This document shows positions 18,351 through 25,623 of a stretch of 64,000 bases of DNA, piece after piece. The position numbers were made by a program, and so were the translations under genes. The stretch comes from Calothrix sp. PCC 7716 (GTDB lineage: Bacteria > Cyanobacteriota > Cyanobacteriia > Cyanobacteriales > Nostocaceae). Under the pieces are notes generated by a model, which saw only the letters and a program-made list of their open reading frames with translations, did no database searches and was not told the DNA's origin. Positions within the stretch are counted from its first letter, which is position 1. Every line of letters starts with the position of its first letter. The stretch is taken from assembly GCF_019977735.1 (NCBI RefSeq), contig NZ_AP025018.1, positions 2,790,001 through 2,854,000 on the forward strand. Direction: 5' to 3'.

Positions 18351-18731
18351 ATGGATACCGAATCTAGAACAGTAACAAATCAAACCGTTGAGGATTCTCA
18401 TAATCAAGTCGAGGCGCCTATAAAAGAAACATATCGTAAGCTAATAACGGAAGTCCTTTCCGCCCACGCTGATCTCCCAGAAGATAATTTGCAAATTAAA
18501 ATTGTAACTATTTTTGATACTCATAGCGACCGTTATCAACTATTGCGAACAGGCTGGAACGGGTCTAAACACATTTTTAATCCAATTCTTCATGTTGATA
18601 TTATTGAAGATAAAGTTTGGATTCAAATAAATAAAACAGATATTGAGATTGGTGAAGAATTAGCAAAAGTAGGTATTCCAAAATCGAACATTGTTTTAGG
18701 ACTAATACCAGCTCATCTTAGAAGCTCATAA
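18351..18731 (+). CDS. xisI: XisI family protein
   Basis: The protein has 126 residues and a strong GGAGGT ribosome binding site ahead of ATG. After a variable N-terminus it shows the XisI pattern: YRKLITEVLSAHA, VTIFDTHSDRYQLLRTGW, HVDIIEDKVWIQINKTDIEIGEELAKVGIPKSNIVLG. XisI was named as a factor for excision of the fdxN element in Anabaena. Most copies in cyanobacterial genomes are far from any such element, and their function is unsettled. This copy has no XisH next to it. It lies between pieces of hpsE, and its 5' end is duplicated at 20693-20772. Confidence 0.85.
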   Translation: MDTESRTVTNQTVEDSHNQVEAPIKETYRKLITEVLSAHADLPEDNLQIKIVTIFDTHSDRYQLLRTGWNGSKHIFNPILHVDIIEDKVWIQINKTDIEIGEELAKVGIPKSNIVLGLIPAHLRSS

Positions 18732-18785
18732 CCCAGAATATTGTATTCTTTAATAAATACGCTCACGGGAATCAATACAATATGC

Positions 18786-18909
18786 AGGTGCCGCACACGC
18801 ACGTAAGCGCGCAGTAACTGAAGCGCAAGGTCAACTCATTGGTTTCCTTGACGACGATAACTATCCAGAATTTTTCATTGGGCATTTCAAGCATATACAT
18901 TTAGTACAA
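18786..18909 (+). pseudogene. hpsE fragment A (middle of gene)
   Basis: In the hpsE frame this reads GAAHARKRAVTEAQGQLIGF, then LDDDNYPE, before the match weakens. At DNA level it follows 17267-17390 closely, with a short internal deletion. It is the first of three collinear fragments (A, B, C) of one shattered hpsE copy. Confidence 0.75.
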
Positions 18910-18976
18910 AGTTGTTACAGCTTCACGCTTCAAACTGTAGTAATATTAGAATAATGTTGTTATCTTTGGATCAGCT

Positions 18977-19261
18977 ATGCGAACGTTGGTAACAGAAGTC
19001 ATTAATGGAGAAACTTATTGCTATCAACCTCTTGGAAAGCACATTGTGCGAGCGGTAGGTGTTTGTGGGGAACGACCAACTTTCAAATATACCCGCATTG
19101 AAATTACTGGCGTACTCGAACGACTGGCTGCTGGAGAGAATATTGATGCAATTGTACAAGGTTTTCGCGGGCGCGTTTGCAAAGACGCTATTGCCGAAGC
19201 TGGCTGGATTGTTACAACCCTGTTCCTTGAGAGTTTACCAACTCTAGAAGCAGCAGCATGA
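18977..19261 (+). CDS. DUF433-type antitoxin-like protein
   Basis: The 94-residue protein has YTRIEITGVLERLAAGENIDAIVQGF, the helix-turn-helix-like core of DUF433 proteins. These are usually paired with PIN-like DUF5615 proteins in presumed toxin-antitoxin modules. Its TGA overlaps the ATG of the next gene by four bases, so the pair is translationally coupled. The N-terminal extension is longer than in the DUF433 protein at 21494. It was apparently inserted into a decaying hpsE copy. Confidence 0.7.
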   Translation: MRTLVTEVINGETYCYQPLGKHIVRAVGVCGERPTFKYTRIEITGVLERLAAGENIDAIVQGFRGRVCKDAIAEAGWIVTTLFLESLPTLEAAA

Positions 19262-19659
19262 TTGTACTTGACGAACAGCTTTTAGGGCGCAATCTTGAAG
19301 AATCAATTTCCGCATGGTATCCAGGTAGTGTTTGCTTTATTACTGACCTTCGTCCCGATACTATTATAAAGGATGATGCAATCCCAATGCTATTACGGCA
19401 ACAGTCTCAACCAACATTTGTTACCATTAACGAGCGTGACTTTTGGCGTAAAGTAGAAATTGACAATAATTTCTGCATTGTTTGCTTTGCTTTTCCAGAT
19501 CATCGGGCATGGGAGATTGCATCTTCACTTCGGACTATATTGCAGCATCCTGAATTTAATACTAAAGCCAAAAGAATGGGTAGGGTGCTTCGAGTTACTG
19601 ATAGTAGTGTTGCTTACTATTCAGTAGAGCGTAGAGAAATATTAGAGATTATTTTATAA
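19258..19659 (+). CDS. PIN-like (DUF5615-type) toxin-like protein
   Basis: The protein has 133 residues. The start VLDEQLL, the DDAIPMLLRQQSQPTFVTINERDFW segment and a C-terminal VAYYSVER match the compact PIN-like fold of DUF5615 and related proteins. The acidic residues at D4, E5 and D65 or thereabouts could bind metal. It follows the DUF433 gene with an ATGA overlap. An RNase toxin role is inferred from family and pairing only. Confidence 0.65.
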   Translation: MIVLDEQLLGRNLEESISAWYPGSVCFITDLRPDTIIKDDAIPMLLRQQSQPTFVTINERDFWRKVEIDNNFCIVCFAFPDHRAWEIASSLRTILQHPEFNTKAKRMGRVLRVTDSSVAYYSVERREILEIIL

Positions 19660-19686
19660 AAATTTATAGATTATAAATATTTAATT

Positions 19687-19827
19687 CCTTTTTTCGTGGT
19701 ATCGGTTTAAGTAGATACGTTACCAGAATGGTTAATATTAAACCAGCTTTAAGACCAATTGCAAGTTTTGCTTACATAATTAATGATTTACGCAAAATAA
19801 TAACTCATCTCATTAAATACAGGCGCC
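19687..19827 (+). pseudogene. hpsE fragment B
   Basis: The DNA from TTTCGTGGTATCGGTTTAAG onward matches hpsE at 17762-17900. It reads FFRGIGLSRYVTRMVNIKPA, then LRPIASFAYIINDLRKIITH. The match ends exactly at a GGCGCC site (19822-19827). It continues in gene order from fragment A. Confidence 0.78.
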
Positions 19828-19926
19828 AGGTTAGGAGTGAGTTGGGCACTTATCATCATTTGCATTATAGTATGATTACATCCTATATTGAGCTATAATA
19901 CAGGTGTCTATCCTAAAATAACGCCC

Positions 19927-20343
19927 ATGCCAGCAAAAGACATCTATCATAATGCTGTGAGATTTGCATTAGTCAAGGATGGCTGGCAAATTTTAAAAGA
20001 TGATTATACTCTAGAGTATGGAGGTGACCGCTTATACGTCGATATTGCAGCAGAAAAATCAATCACGGCAGAAAAGCAGGGTCGGAAAATCCTGGTAGAA
20101 GTTAAAAGTTTCTTGGGTAAATCGTTTATCAACGACTTGGAGCAAGCTGTAGGTCAATATGTTGTTTATCGAGATGTTTTGGTAGAAACGGCATTAGATT
20201 TTAAATTATATTTGGCAATTACACAAGGAACCTATAAAAGCAATTTTCAAAGCAAACTAGCTCAAATGATTATCAATCGCAATCAAGTTAAGTTGTTAAT
20301 AGTTGATGCTGAAAGTGAGGTAATCGTGCAATGGATAGATTAA
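19927..20343 (+). CDS. xisH: XisH family endonuclease-like protein
   Basis: The protein has 138 residues from ATG 19927; TTG 19888 would add a tail unlike the family. It starts MPAKDIYHNAVRFALVKDGW and has the PD-(D/E)XK signature D39 (RLYVDIAAEK) and E58-x-K60 (ILVEVKSF). These residues are typical of XisH, which has a nuclease-like fold. It overlaps xisI by 13 bases, the standard xisH-xisI arrangement. The natural substrate and partner outside fdxN element excision are unknown. Confidence 0.88.
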   Translation: MPAKDIYHNAVRFALVKDGWQILKDDYTLEYGGDRLYVDIAAEKSITAEKQGRKILVEVKSFLGKSFINDLEQAVGQYVVYRDVLVETALDFKLYLAITQGTYKSNFQSKLAQMIINRNQVKLLIVDAESEVIVQWID

Positions 20344-20669
20344 AGCATTATCGAAAAATTATTCAGGAAGTATTGACAGAATATCATCAACTGAATGAAA
20401 AATCTGGTTCTACAACTGAAAGCGCTTTAGCCTTTGACGAAGTACACGACCAGTACCTATTACTACTGATGGGTTGGCATAAAGATGAGCGGATTAAAAG
20501 TGTAATGATTCACACTCGTTTGAAGAATAATAAAATTTGGATTGAGGAAGATAGAACAGAAGATGGAGTGGCAACAGATTTGTTACAGAAGGGAATCGCA
20601 AGAGAGGAAATTGTTTTAGCGTTTCATCCCCCTCATGTAAGACAATATACAGAGTTTGCAGTTGCATGA
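20331..20669 (+). CDS. xisI: XisI family protein paired with XisH
   Basis: The protein has 112 residues: MDRLKHYRKIIQEVLTEYHQ, DEVHDQYLLLLMGWH, NNKIWIEEDRTEDGVATDLL and IVLAFHPPHVRQYTEFAVA. These are the landmarks of XisI proteins encoded with XisH. The start lies within the xisH end. It differs clearly from the orphan XisI at 18351, so they are separate acquisitions rather than a local duplication. Confidence 0.87.
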   Translation: MDRLKHYRKIIQEVLTEYHQLNEKSGSTTESALAFDEVHDQYLLLLMGWHKDERIKSVMIHTRLKNNKIWIEEDRTEDGVATDLLQKGIAREEIVLAFHPPHVRQYTEFAVA

Positions 20670-20692
20670 CTTTCTCCTATCTAACTTTAACG

Positions 20693-20772
20693 CAAGAGGT
20701 AGAGCAATGGATACCCAATCAAGAACAGTAATAAATCAAACCGTTGAGGATTCTCGTAATAAAGTCGAGGCG
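20693..20772 (+). pseudogene. Duplicated 5' end of the orphan xisI
   Basis: The bases from the ribosome binding site AGAGGTAGAGCAATGGATAC to GTCGAGGCGC repeat 18336-18417 with few changes. The copy stops at the GGCGC of a GGCGCC site and continues directly into hpsE fragment C. Confidence 0.8.
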
Positions 20773-20912
20773 CAAAATTTTAACTCATCTGATTAAATAC
20801 AGGCGCCGAGCTTTCACAGAATTAGTTGCTGCAAGTGAGATGCAGTTGTTTGTTAGTAGCTTGGTGAGTCATTTTTATTTGTGGAGGAATGGCTATTTGC
20901 AATGGTGTCACT
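20771..20912 (+). pseudogene. hpsE fragment C (3' end)
   Basis: It begins CGCAAAATTTTAACTCATCT, as in hpsE near 17868, and runs through the shared region encoding RRRAFTELVAASEMQLFVSS to a tail encoding FYLWRNGYL. It is collinear with fragments A and B and overlaps B by about 30 bases up to the GGCGCC site. The rest of 20670-21049 shows nothing else coding. Confidence 0.78.
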
Positions 20913-21049
20913 CCTGTAACGGATAGTTTGTTGGTACAGTTTGTGATTGTGGGCGCCGTCAATCACGCTCTTCAACAGCGAAAATTAATTGCTAATGAAT
21001 TATCCGCAACCGGATAATTCAGTTATAATTATCAAAAACAGGGAAACTT

Positions 21050-21350
21050 ATGGCAACAAACCAACCAGAGTCTGTAAATGACCGCTTAAGTCGTTTAGAA
21101 AATCGTTTTACAAATACCGAACAAGCGGTTGCTGCACAAAGCAATACCATTGATGTATTAGTAGCCAATATTATCCAGCTAACTGAAAACGTCAATAACT
21201 TGGCTCTTCAAGCAGCGCAAGATAGAGAACAAGCAGCGCAAGACAGGCAGCAAGCAGCCATTGACCGACCGCCAAGAGTTCAGAAGCCAAATATAGGGTA
21301 TCTTGGAATATTTGCGAGACCGTAACGGTGGCAGCAGTCCACCAAATTAA
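21050..21350 (+). pseudogene. Small coiled-coil protein with frameshifted end
   Basis: The first 75 or so residues form a coiled coil (ESVNDRLSRLENRFTNTEQA ... AAQDREQAAQDRQQAAIDR). In frame +1 the translation then changes to PPRVQKPNIG and stops at 21325. In another frame the DNA reads EFRSQI, a stop, then GILEYLRDRNGGSSPPN to 21350, the ending I would expect for this cyanobacterial family. A frameshift near 21265 has therefore altered the C-terminus. The N-terminal coiled coil could still be made. Confidence 0.55.
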
Positions 21351-21371
21351 GCAATTGCTTGGTCAATTTAA

Positions 21372-21428
21372 AGAAGCTGGATTGATTGTTACAACCTAGT
21401 TTCTTAATAATTTATTAACTCTTTAATT
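21372..21428 (+). pseudogene. Remnant of a DUF433 gene end
   Basis: GAAGCTGGATTGATTGTTAC and the bases after it match the end of the DUF433 gene at 19195-19245 (EAGWIVTT.FL..L.TL), with stops. Only the last twenty codons or so survive. Confidence 0.5.
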
Positions 21429-21493
21429 CATCAGTCAGCTAGAATGTAGTTAATTATAAATATATTTTATAAATGCGCGCGTAAATAGATAAA

Positions 21494-21820
21494 ATGACTT
21501 TTACAGAATTAAAATCTCAATTACTCTCGTTAACGCCAGCAGAAAAAGCTGAAGTCATTCAATTATTATCCCAAAGTCTGGCTAACACTTGGCAAGGAAT
21601 AAACAAGACTCCAGGTGTCATGGGTGGTGATGCTTGTATTAGAGAAACTCGTATCCCTGTTTGGTTATTAGTAAGTTACCAGCGCTCAGGTTTAAGTGAA
21701 GCCAAAATTTTAGATAATTATCCTAGTTTATCATCTGTTGACTTAGCAAATGCTTGGTCTTACGCTCAAACATACGCTAACGAGATCGAAGCAGCAATCG
21801 CAAAGCATAACGAAGTATAA
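21494..21820 (+). CDS. DUF433 antitoxin-like protein
   Basis: This 108-residue protein has a typical DUF433 layout. An N-terminal helical part (LKSQLLSLTPAEKAEVIQLL) is followed by the core GVMGGDACIRETRIPVWLLV, then YQRSGLSEAKILDNYPSLSSVDLANAWSYA. Three bases separate it from the DUF5615 gene. It is probably the antitoxin of a VapBC-like pair, repressing its own promoter; that role is inferred from the family. Confidence 0.85.
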   Translation: MTFTELKSQLLSLTPAEKAEVIQLLSQSLANTWQGINKTPGVMGGDACIRETRIPVWLLVSYQRSGLSEAKILDNYPSLSSVDLANAWSYAQTYANEIEAAIAKHNEV

Positions 21821-21823
21821 TTA

Positions 21824-22162
21824 ATGGCACGTCTATACACTGATGAACATTTTCCGCGTGAAAGTGTCCTTATGCTTCGCACTTTAGGACACGACGTTCT
21901 GACAGTTCAAGAAGCGGGTAAAGCTAACCAGAGAATTCCCGACGACCAAGTTCTTGCATTTGCGGCAAGTATTCAGCGTGCAGTTGTAACACTTAATAGA
22001 CATGATTTTATTAAACTGCACGCAAAACAACCACAACACGCTGGTATTGTTATATGTACAGAAAATCCAGACTTCGTTATGTTAGCAACACGAATTCATG
22101 AAGCACTTTCTGATGTAGAAACATTAAGCGGACAGCTTATTCGAGTATATAAAAACCAGTAG
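21824..22162 (+). CDS. DUF5615 PIN-like toxin-like protein
   Basis: The protein has 112 residues. It shows LYTDEHFPRESVLMLRTLGHDVLTVQEAG, IPDDQVLAFAASIQRAVVTLNRHDFIKLH and HAGIVICTENPD. These are the D-E, D and N-x-x-D-F motifs of DUF5615 PIN-like proteins. It is encoded directly after its DUF433 partner. Ribonuclease activity is plausible but not shown for this protein. Confidence 0.87.
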   Translation: MARLYTDEHFPRESVLMLRTLGHDVLTVQEAGKANQRIPDDQVLAFAASIQRAVVTLNRHDFIKLHAKQPQHAGIVICTENPDFVMLATRIHEALSDVETLSGQLIRVYKNQ

Positions 22163-22537
22163 AACAGGGCAGGGTGTTTGCTCGGATGCCCGCTCCACAA
22201 GAGTATGTCCATTTGCATAAGATTTTAATTTGATTTGATTATCATTCTTAGCCCCCCTTCCACGCGCTACGGTGTACACACAAGTCTCTCAAAGTTACTT
22301 TTTCTCTTTCTACCCTGCGGGAAAAGCTCCGCTTTACGTGTTCTTTGTGTCTTTGTGGTTCCTTAAAAAGATAAACCACATAATCCGCAGGATTTCCCGC
22401 TTTCTTAGACACGCTCGTACACAAAGAGGGAAAAAAGGGGGGTTATTTAAAGATGTGTGTACACGGTAGCTTCCACGCGGGGGGTTGGGGGGATCAAATT
22501 CATATGAGTAATCATACTTAAAAAAATATCTGATCTC
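22163..22537. other. Repeat-rich spacer
   Basis: It contains a decayed GGATGCCCGCTCCACAAGAG repeat near 22184 (also at 34081-34117). A region of about 230 bases between 22255 and 22495 has ends that pair imperfectly (CCACGCGCTACGGTGTACAC against GTGTACACGGTAGCTTCCAC). I see no gene; the open frames here are unlike known proteins. Confidence 0.5.
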
Positions 22538-22775
22538 CAGCAAATTCTGCACTGGCGCCTATAAAATGCAGTTTTAATTCCGTTTTTTTGCGGTTTCGGT
22601 TTAATTTGGTGCGTGATTAGAATAATTTTGTACAAGCCACAGTTATGACCTTTGCTTGTTTAGTTTACATGACCCGTAATTTGCAGAAAAATTATCGGCT
22701 CATCTAATTACTTTTAACGAGCTTATACGGAATTAGTAGTCGCTTCTAACATTTTACTGTTGTTAAGTTTTTGAG
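22538..22775 (+). pseudogene. Heavily decayed hpsE 3' remnant
   Basis: Aligned by eye with 17712-17950, the DNA keeps order and many words: CCAGCAAATTCTGCACTGGC, TTTGCGGTTTCGGTTTAA, GTTTACATGACCCGTAATTT, ACGGAATTAGTAGTCGCTTC. It carries many substitutions and small indels. It is a still older hpsE copy. Confidence 0.6.
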
Positions 22776-22822
22776 TTTATTTGGCTCGCGCGAGTTGGGT
22801 GCGTCTACTTAGTTAGTGTCGA

Positions 22823-22889
22823 AGAAACCCGGTTTCTTTTCGTTTACTTGAAGATTGTAATTTTTAGTGTCGAAGAAACCGGGTTTCTT
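22823..22889. repeat. Pair of GAAACC(C/G)GGTTTC palindromes
   Basis: AGAAACCCGGTTTCT (22823-22837) and AAGAAACCGGGTTTCTT (22873-22889) are both preceded by AGTGTCGA and separated by an AT-rich linker. The layout matches the REP arrays beside the RAYT gene at 47.6-49.1 kb. Confidence 0.75.
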
Positions 22890-22946
22890 GGGTTATAGGG
22901 TGCATTTACCGCTTGTAAATTTTCTGAATGCATTTACCACCCTATA

Positions 22947-23477
22947 ATGCGGAATAAATATAGCTTTTCTACCAGTAGTGGTTTTACTTTACTGGAAACA
23001 TTGGTTGTGGTTTTTATTATTGGTATATTAGCCGCAATTGCTGTTCCTAGCTGGCTTGGTTTTATTGAGGCTCGGCGCCTTGGTGCTGCTAGTGACCAAG
23101 TTTACCTAGCTTTGCGTAATGCTCAAAGCCAAGCGATGAAGGATAAGGTTAAGTATCAGGCGAGTTTTAAGGTTGAGGATGAAGTTGTTAAATGGGCTGT
23201 TCATCCTGTTAGTGTTAGTGCTGAACAAGCTCAGTGGTTTGAGCTTGAGTCTAATATTGTGTTGGATACTGAAACTACTATGCAACGTCATAATGGTGTG
23301 CGTAGAACTGTATTTGATTTTCGAGGTACTGTAAATCCTCCTTTGGGTAGGGTTACGTTATCTACCAAATATGGTGGCAAAATTAAGCGTTGTGTTTTTG
23401 TGTCTACTATTTTGGGCGCCATGCGTTCTGGTACTGAACATGATGAACCTGATGATAATGGCAGATTCTGTTATTAA
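22947..23477 (+). CDS. GspH-like pseudopilin, HpsD paralogue
   Basis: The protein has 176 residues. A ten-residue leader is followed by the cleavage motif SG-FTLLETLVVVFIIGILAAIAVPSWLGFIEARR. The C-terminus KRCVFVSTILGAMRSG closely resembles that of the HpsD protein ending at 13664 (KRCVFIDTLIGGMR). It is thus a second hpsD-like minor pseudopilin, presumably cleaved by PilD. It lies downstream of the hpsE graveyard and upstream of hpsJ, probably the other arm of the same hps locus. Confidence 0.82.
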   Translation: MRNKYSFSTSSGFTLLETLVVVFIIGILAAIAVPSWLGFIEARRLGAASDQVYLALRNAQSQAMKDKVKYQASFKVEDEVVKWAVHPVSVSAEQAQWFELESNIVLDTETTMQRHNGVRRTVFDFRGTVNPPLGRVTLSTKYGGKIKRCVFVSTILGAMRSGTEHDEPDDNGRFCY

Positions 23478-23479
23478 AT

Positions 23480-23620
23480 AGTGCTGAGTAGAAAGTGCTG
23501 AGTGCTGAGTAGAATTAGGAGTTATGAGTAGAGACGCGATTAATTGCGTCTGTACGAGTTATAAGTTAACACTAACCACTCAGCACTCAGCACTCAGCAC
23601 TCAGCACTCAGCACTCTTCA
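23480..23620. repeat. Heptanucleotide tandem repeats and palindrome
   Basis: GTGCTGA-type heptamers at 23481-23512 face CACTCAG-type heptamers at 23577-23616, so the block can fold on itself. A GTAGAGACGCGAT palindrome (23528-23555) sits in the middle. The block ends a few bases before the next start codon. Confidence 0.85.
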
Positions 23621-23626
23621 CTCTTT

Positions 23627-24226
23627 ATGCATCATTTAATACTCTTTACTCGTTACCCTGAACCTAACCGGACTAAAACTCGTTTAATTCCTAAACTTGG
23701 AGCAGAGGGTGCGGCAAAGCTTCATCGTGAAATGACTGAGCATACTTTGTCTCAGGTTTTACCTCTAAATGTTTCTATGGAGGTGCGTTTTGCTGGTGGT
23801 AGTTTGGAGTTGATGCAGGCTTGGTTAGGTTCTGGTTTAGTATATCAGCCACAGGGTGAGGGTGATTTGGGTGAGCGGATGGCGAGCGCTTTTCATGATT
23901 CTTTTAAAGTAGGCGCCTGTAAAACTATTATTATTGGCAGTGATTGTCCTGGTATTGATGCACAAATCTTAACTACGGCGTTTGCACATCTCAACGACGT
24001 AGATTTGGTGCTGGGACCAGCTTTGGATGGAGGCTATTATTTAATTGGGTTACGCCGTTTAATTCCTGAGTTATTCAAAAATATCAATTGGGGAACCTCT
24101 GAAGTGTTACAGCAGACTATAAATGTTGCTCATACTTTAGGGCTATATTATCAATGCTTGGCGCCGCTTGCTGATGTTGACCGTCCCGAGGACTTGGAGG
24201 TGTGGCATAATTTACAACAGAATTAA
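23627..24226 (+). CDS. TIGR04282/DUF2064 GT-A-like nucleotidyl/glycosyltransferase
   Basis: The protein has 199 residues: LILFTRYPEPNRTKTRLIP (the nucleotide-binding loop), QGEGDLGERMASAFHDSF, IIGSDCPGIDAQIL and LGPALDGGYYLIGL. These match the family often annotated as arsenosugar biosynthesis glycosyltransferase (TIGR04282, DUF2064), which has a GT-A fold. In cyanobacteria it is not always linked to arsenic genes, and none is visible here. A sugar-nucleotide role linked to hps is possible but unproven. Confidence 0.82.
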   Translation: MHHLILFTRYPEPNRTKTRLIPKLGAEGAAKLHREMTEHTLSQVLPLNVSMEVRFAGGSLELMQAWLGSGLVYQPQGEGDLGERMASAFHDSFKVGACKTIIIGSDCPGIDAQILTTAFAHLNDVDLVLGPALDGGYYLIGLRRLIPELFKNINWGTSEVLQQTINVAHTLGLYYQCLAPLADVDRPEDLEVWHNLQQN

Positions 24227-24437
24227 CCAGAGTATAAGGTATATTTTAATACCGTAATTTTTCTGAAGACACTGTGAAAAGTAGATGCTAGCGTGGTGTA
24301 GTTCTGAAAAATGAAGTAAAAAATTATTACTATCTATAAATTGTTGTCGTAAACGTAAAGAACAGATAAGGTTATGGGAACCATATTCCAGTAACTTTAA
24401 GTAATAACAATCACTTGTACTACAAAAACTAGAACGT

Positions 24438-25277
24438 ATGATTAACAGTTTTGCTGCCGCGACTGCTTCAAGAACCCTTAAGGTAGGGGGAATTATCCTA
24501 CTTTTGTCTTTTCTTATTGACTTTATAATTTTGCTGTTTCCTTTTCAGCCAACTGATAGAGGTTGGCAAATTGGTTTGGCTACTGCTTTGGTAGACCGGG
24601 GTATTGTGCCTATGGTCGGATTAGGATTATTAATTGCAGGATATTGGGCAGATAGCTTTGAAGGTGATGAAAGATTTGGCGGTTTTGATTTAAGATTACC
24701 CGCATTTGTTTTATCTAGTGTTTTAGGCTTGATGTTTTTGCTGATTTTTCCTTTGCACTTAAATAACGTTCGTCAAGCTAGCGCACAAACCGTTGAGCAA
24801 ATTGGTAGACAAGCTGAACAGCAAGAAACCCGACTCAATAACCAATTAACTCAGGTTCAAGCTCAGTTAGGTAACGACCAAGTTAAAGCTGAACTTGAAA
24901 AACAAAAAGCTCAAACCAAAGCACAGTTAAACGACATTCTTAAAGACGAGCAAAAATTTAAGCAAGCACAAGAAAATCCAAATGTTCCTCCTGCTGTAAA
25001 AGATGTGCTTAAAAAAGCTAAGACAGACCCCAAAGTACTCGATGACTTTATCGCTTCACAAAGCGACCCTCAAAAGCTTGCAGACCAACAAAAGCGTCAG
25101 ATTCGTGAGCAAAAAGAAAGTGCCGAAAAACAAGCTAAAGACCAAGCTTGGAAATCTGGTTTACGTATTGGTATGAGCAGCTTGTTACTTTCTATTGGTT
25201 ACATCATTATAGGTTGGACTGGTATGAGAAGCATGGGTATGGGACAAAGTAGCACACGCAAAGCGACCGCAAGGTAA
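24438..25277 (+). CDS. hpsJ: HpsJ family membrane protein
   Basis: The protein has 279 residues. It has membrane segments at about 16-34 (VGGIILLLSFLIDFIILLF), 52-66 and 88-106. A long Gln/Lys/Glu-rich coiled coil runs from about 115 to 235, and a last membrane segment lies near 243-262. This topology, with both ends membrane-anchored and a helical stalk, is what I recall for the HpsJ family. It lies in an hps locus, which supports the name. The family has also been linked to cyanoexosortase; a broken PEP-CTERM gene occurs at 47287 but is not adjacent. Role within secretion is unknown. Confidence 0.75.
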   Translation: MINSFAAATASRTLKVGGIILLLSFLIDFIILLFPFQPTDRGWQIGLATALVDRGIVPMVGLGLLIAGYWADSFEGDERFGGFDLRLPAFVLSSVLGLMFLLIFPLHLNNVRQASAQTVEQIGRQAEQQETRLNNQLTQVQAQLGNDQVKAELEKQKAQTKAQLNDILKDEQKFKQAQENPNVPPAVKDVLKKAKTDPKVLDDFIASQSDPQKLADQQKRQIREQKESAEKQAKDQAWKSGLRIGMSSLLLSIGYIIIGWTGMRSMGMGQSSTRKATAR

Positions 25278-25284
25278 GAGTGAT

Positions 25285-25570
25285 GAGTTGAAAGTGCTGA
25301 GTGCTGAGAATAGTTAGGAGTTGGGAGTTGGGAGTTAGGAGTTAGGAGTTAGAAGTTAGGAGTTAGGAGTTAGAAAGGGTGTAAATTGTCATTCTGAGCG
25401 TAGCGAAGAATCTTTAAAGCTTCACTCAGTTGTAGAGAGCTTCACTCGATTATAGAGATGCTTCACTCAGTTATAGAGATGCTTCACTCGATTATAGAGA
25501 TGCTTCACTACGTTCAGCATGACAAGACACTCACAACTCCTACTCAGCACTCAGCACTCAGCACTTTTTA
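25285..25570. repeat. Several tandem repeat blocks
   Basis: In order there are GTGCTGA heptamers (25288-25305), GTTAGGA-type heptamers (25316-25375), about four 21-bp units GCTTCACTCGATTATAGAGA (about 25420-25505) and CACTCAG heptamers (25545-25567). The 21-bp array lies between GAGCGTAGCGAAGAATCT and TCACTACGTTCAGCATGACA, which pair partly as a hairpin stem. Confidence 0.8.
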
Positions 25571-25623
25571 CTTTTTAGTCCTATTTGATACAATCAATTA
25601 AATATTTCCACGACGTAAAAATA

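Noticed and set aside
20744-20926. 60-residue frame
   Set aside because: It is a fusion of an xisI 5' copy with hpsE fragment C, not a gene.
22272-22635. Three overlapping frames in the repeat-rich spacer
   Set aside because: They lie across inverted repeats on both strands and look like no protein; the DNA is better explained as decayed repeats and hpsE remnants.
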